Positions 63,700 through 64,000 of a DNA stretch of 64,000 bases are shown piece by piece. A program made the position numbers and the translations under genes. Position 1 is the stretch's first letter. Every line of letters starts with the position of its first letter. The notes beneath the pieces are model-generated. The model saw only the letters and a program-made list of their open reading frames with translations. It was not told the DNA's origin and did no database searches. This DNA is from Allodiplogaster sudhausi (Eukaryota > Nematoda > Chromadorea > Rhabditida > Diplogasteridae): positions 738,501 to 802,500 of the forward strand of contig CALZFC010000013.1 in assembly GCA_945643635.1 (NCBI GenBank), in the 5' to 3' direction.

Positions 63700-63970
63700 T
63701 TAAATGCACGATGGACAATCTCTCATGTTTCTCGTCTTTCACTCGCTGATGATAGCCATTCCAATCGTATTGTACACGTAAGATTAAGGATTATGAGAAA
63801 AATAATTTTTTGCTATCTTAATGGTTGTAAACATTACAAATATACGAAAACGTTGTCAAAAATTTGACTACAGAATTCAGCTACGCGATCGGGCATAGGA
63901 AGATTGCGAAGAAGAGAGGCGGTGTAGAGGTGAATGGACAGCGACAGTCGGCAACGAATGTGGAGAGCAG
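63700..63970 (+). pseudogene. GPCR exons 7 and 8, start of another gene copy leaving the window
   Basis: Exon 7 copy 63700..63777 (78 bases, donor GTAAGATT; its start TTAAATGC lacks AG) and exon 8 copy 63881..63970 (acceptor ATTCAG, donor GTGGGA). The intron between them also resembles intron 7 of the main gene (AAACGTTGTCAAAAAT). Exon 8 lacks four codons (GYAIVLLIK shortened) and holds TGTAGAGG, a stop in frame if phase is kept. This is the only place after 46 kb where two exons keep gene order over normal spacing apart from the recent duplicate. Confidence 0.6.
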
Positions 63971-63983
63971 GTGGGAGGGGAAG

Positions 63984-64000
63984 AGGAGAGAGAGAGAGAG
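63984..64000. repeat. (GA)n tract at the window edge
   Basis: Same position after exon 8 as the GA tract in GPCR intron 8. Confidence 0.7.

Overview
The window is nuclear DNA of a nematode. Three things point there: a tandem cluster of small secreted proteins of the nematode transthyretin-like (TTL) family, a many-exon chemoreceptor-type GPCR gene with short GT-AG introns, and a Tc1-type transposon terminus. Repeats are dense and CT/GA microsatellites are everywhere. I cannot name the species; a rhabditid or diplogastrid is a guess. Most open reading frames in the window are simple-sequence artefacts.

Layout. (1) 0.5-11.5 kb: a TTL gene cluster on the minus strand. It has one clean gene (A), one 5'-truncated copy (B), one gene with a quadruplicated splice acceptor (C) and one copy without a terminal exon (D). 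A, C and D share a TATA/initiator promoter block. A terminal exon of an unrelated membrane protein and several mobile-element remnants lie between B and C. (2) 11.6-35 kb: gene-poor DNA made of rearranged copies of one complex repeat family (here R1). It also contains a solo LTR, a perfect 60-bp hairpin, a 2.2-kb foldback element, a 2.2-kb pyrimidine minisatellite framed by inverted repeats, two TIR elements and degenerate coding fragments. (3) 34.8-46.3 kb: a 13- or 14-exon GPCR gene on the plus strand, with a duplicated first exon, tRNA-like SINEs next to splice sites and alternative 3' ends. (4) 46.5-64 kb: a 64-bp hAT-like MITE, a second and larger foldback element, a 250-300-bp repeat (here R2) in about a dozen copies, and roughly twenty scattered copies of single GPCR exons in shuffled order. 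A further, more coherent GPCR copy starts near 63.7 kb and runs off the window.

Together these describe two gene-family birth-and-death zones (secreted TTL proteins and chemoreceptors) separated and invaded by foldback and TIR elements. The most unusual signals are the multiplied splice acceptor in TTL-C, the two giant palindromes, and the repeated placement of R2 just upstream of isolated GPCR exons. All exon models come from reading frame, splice consensus and comparison between paralogs inside the window; no database search was possible.
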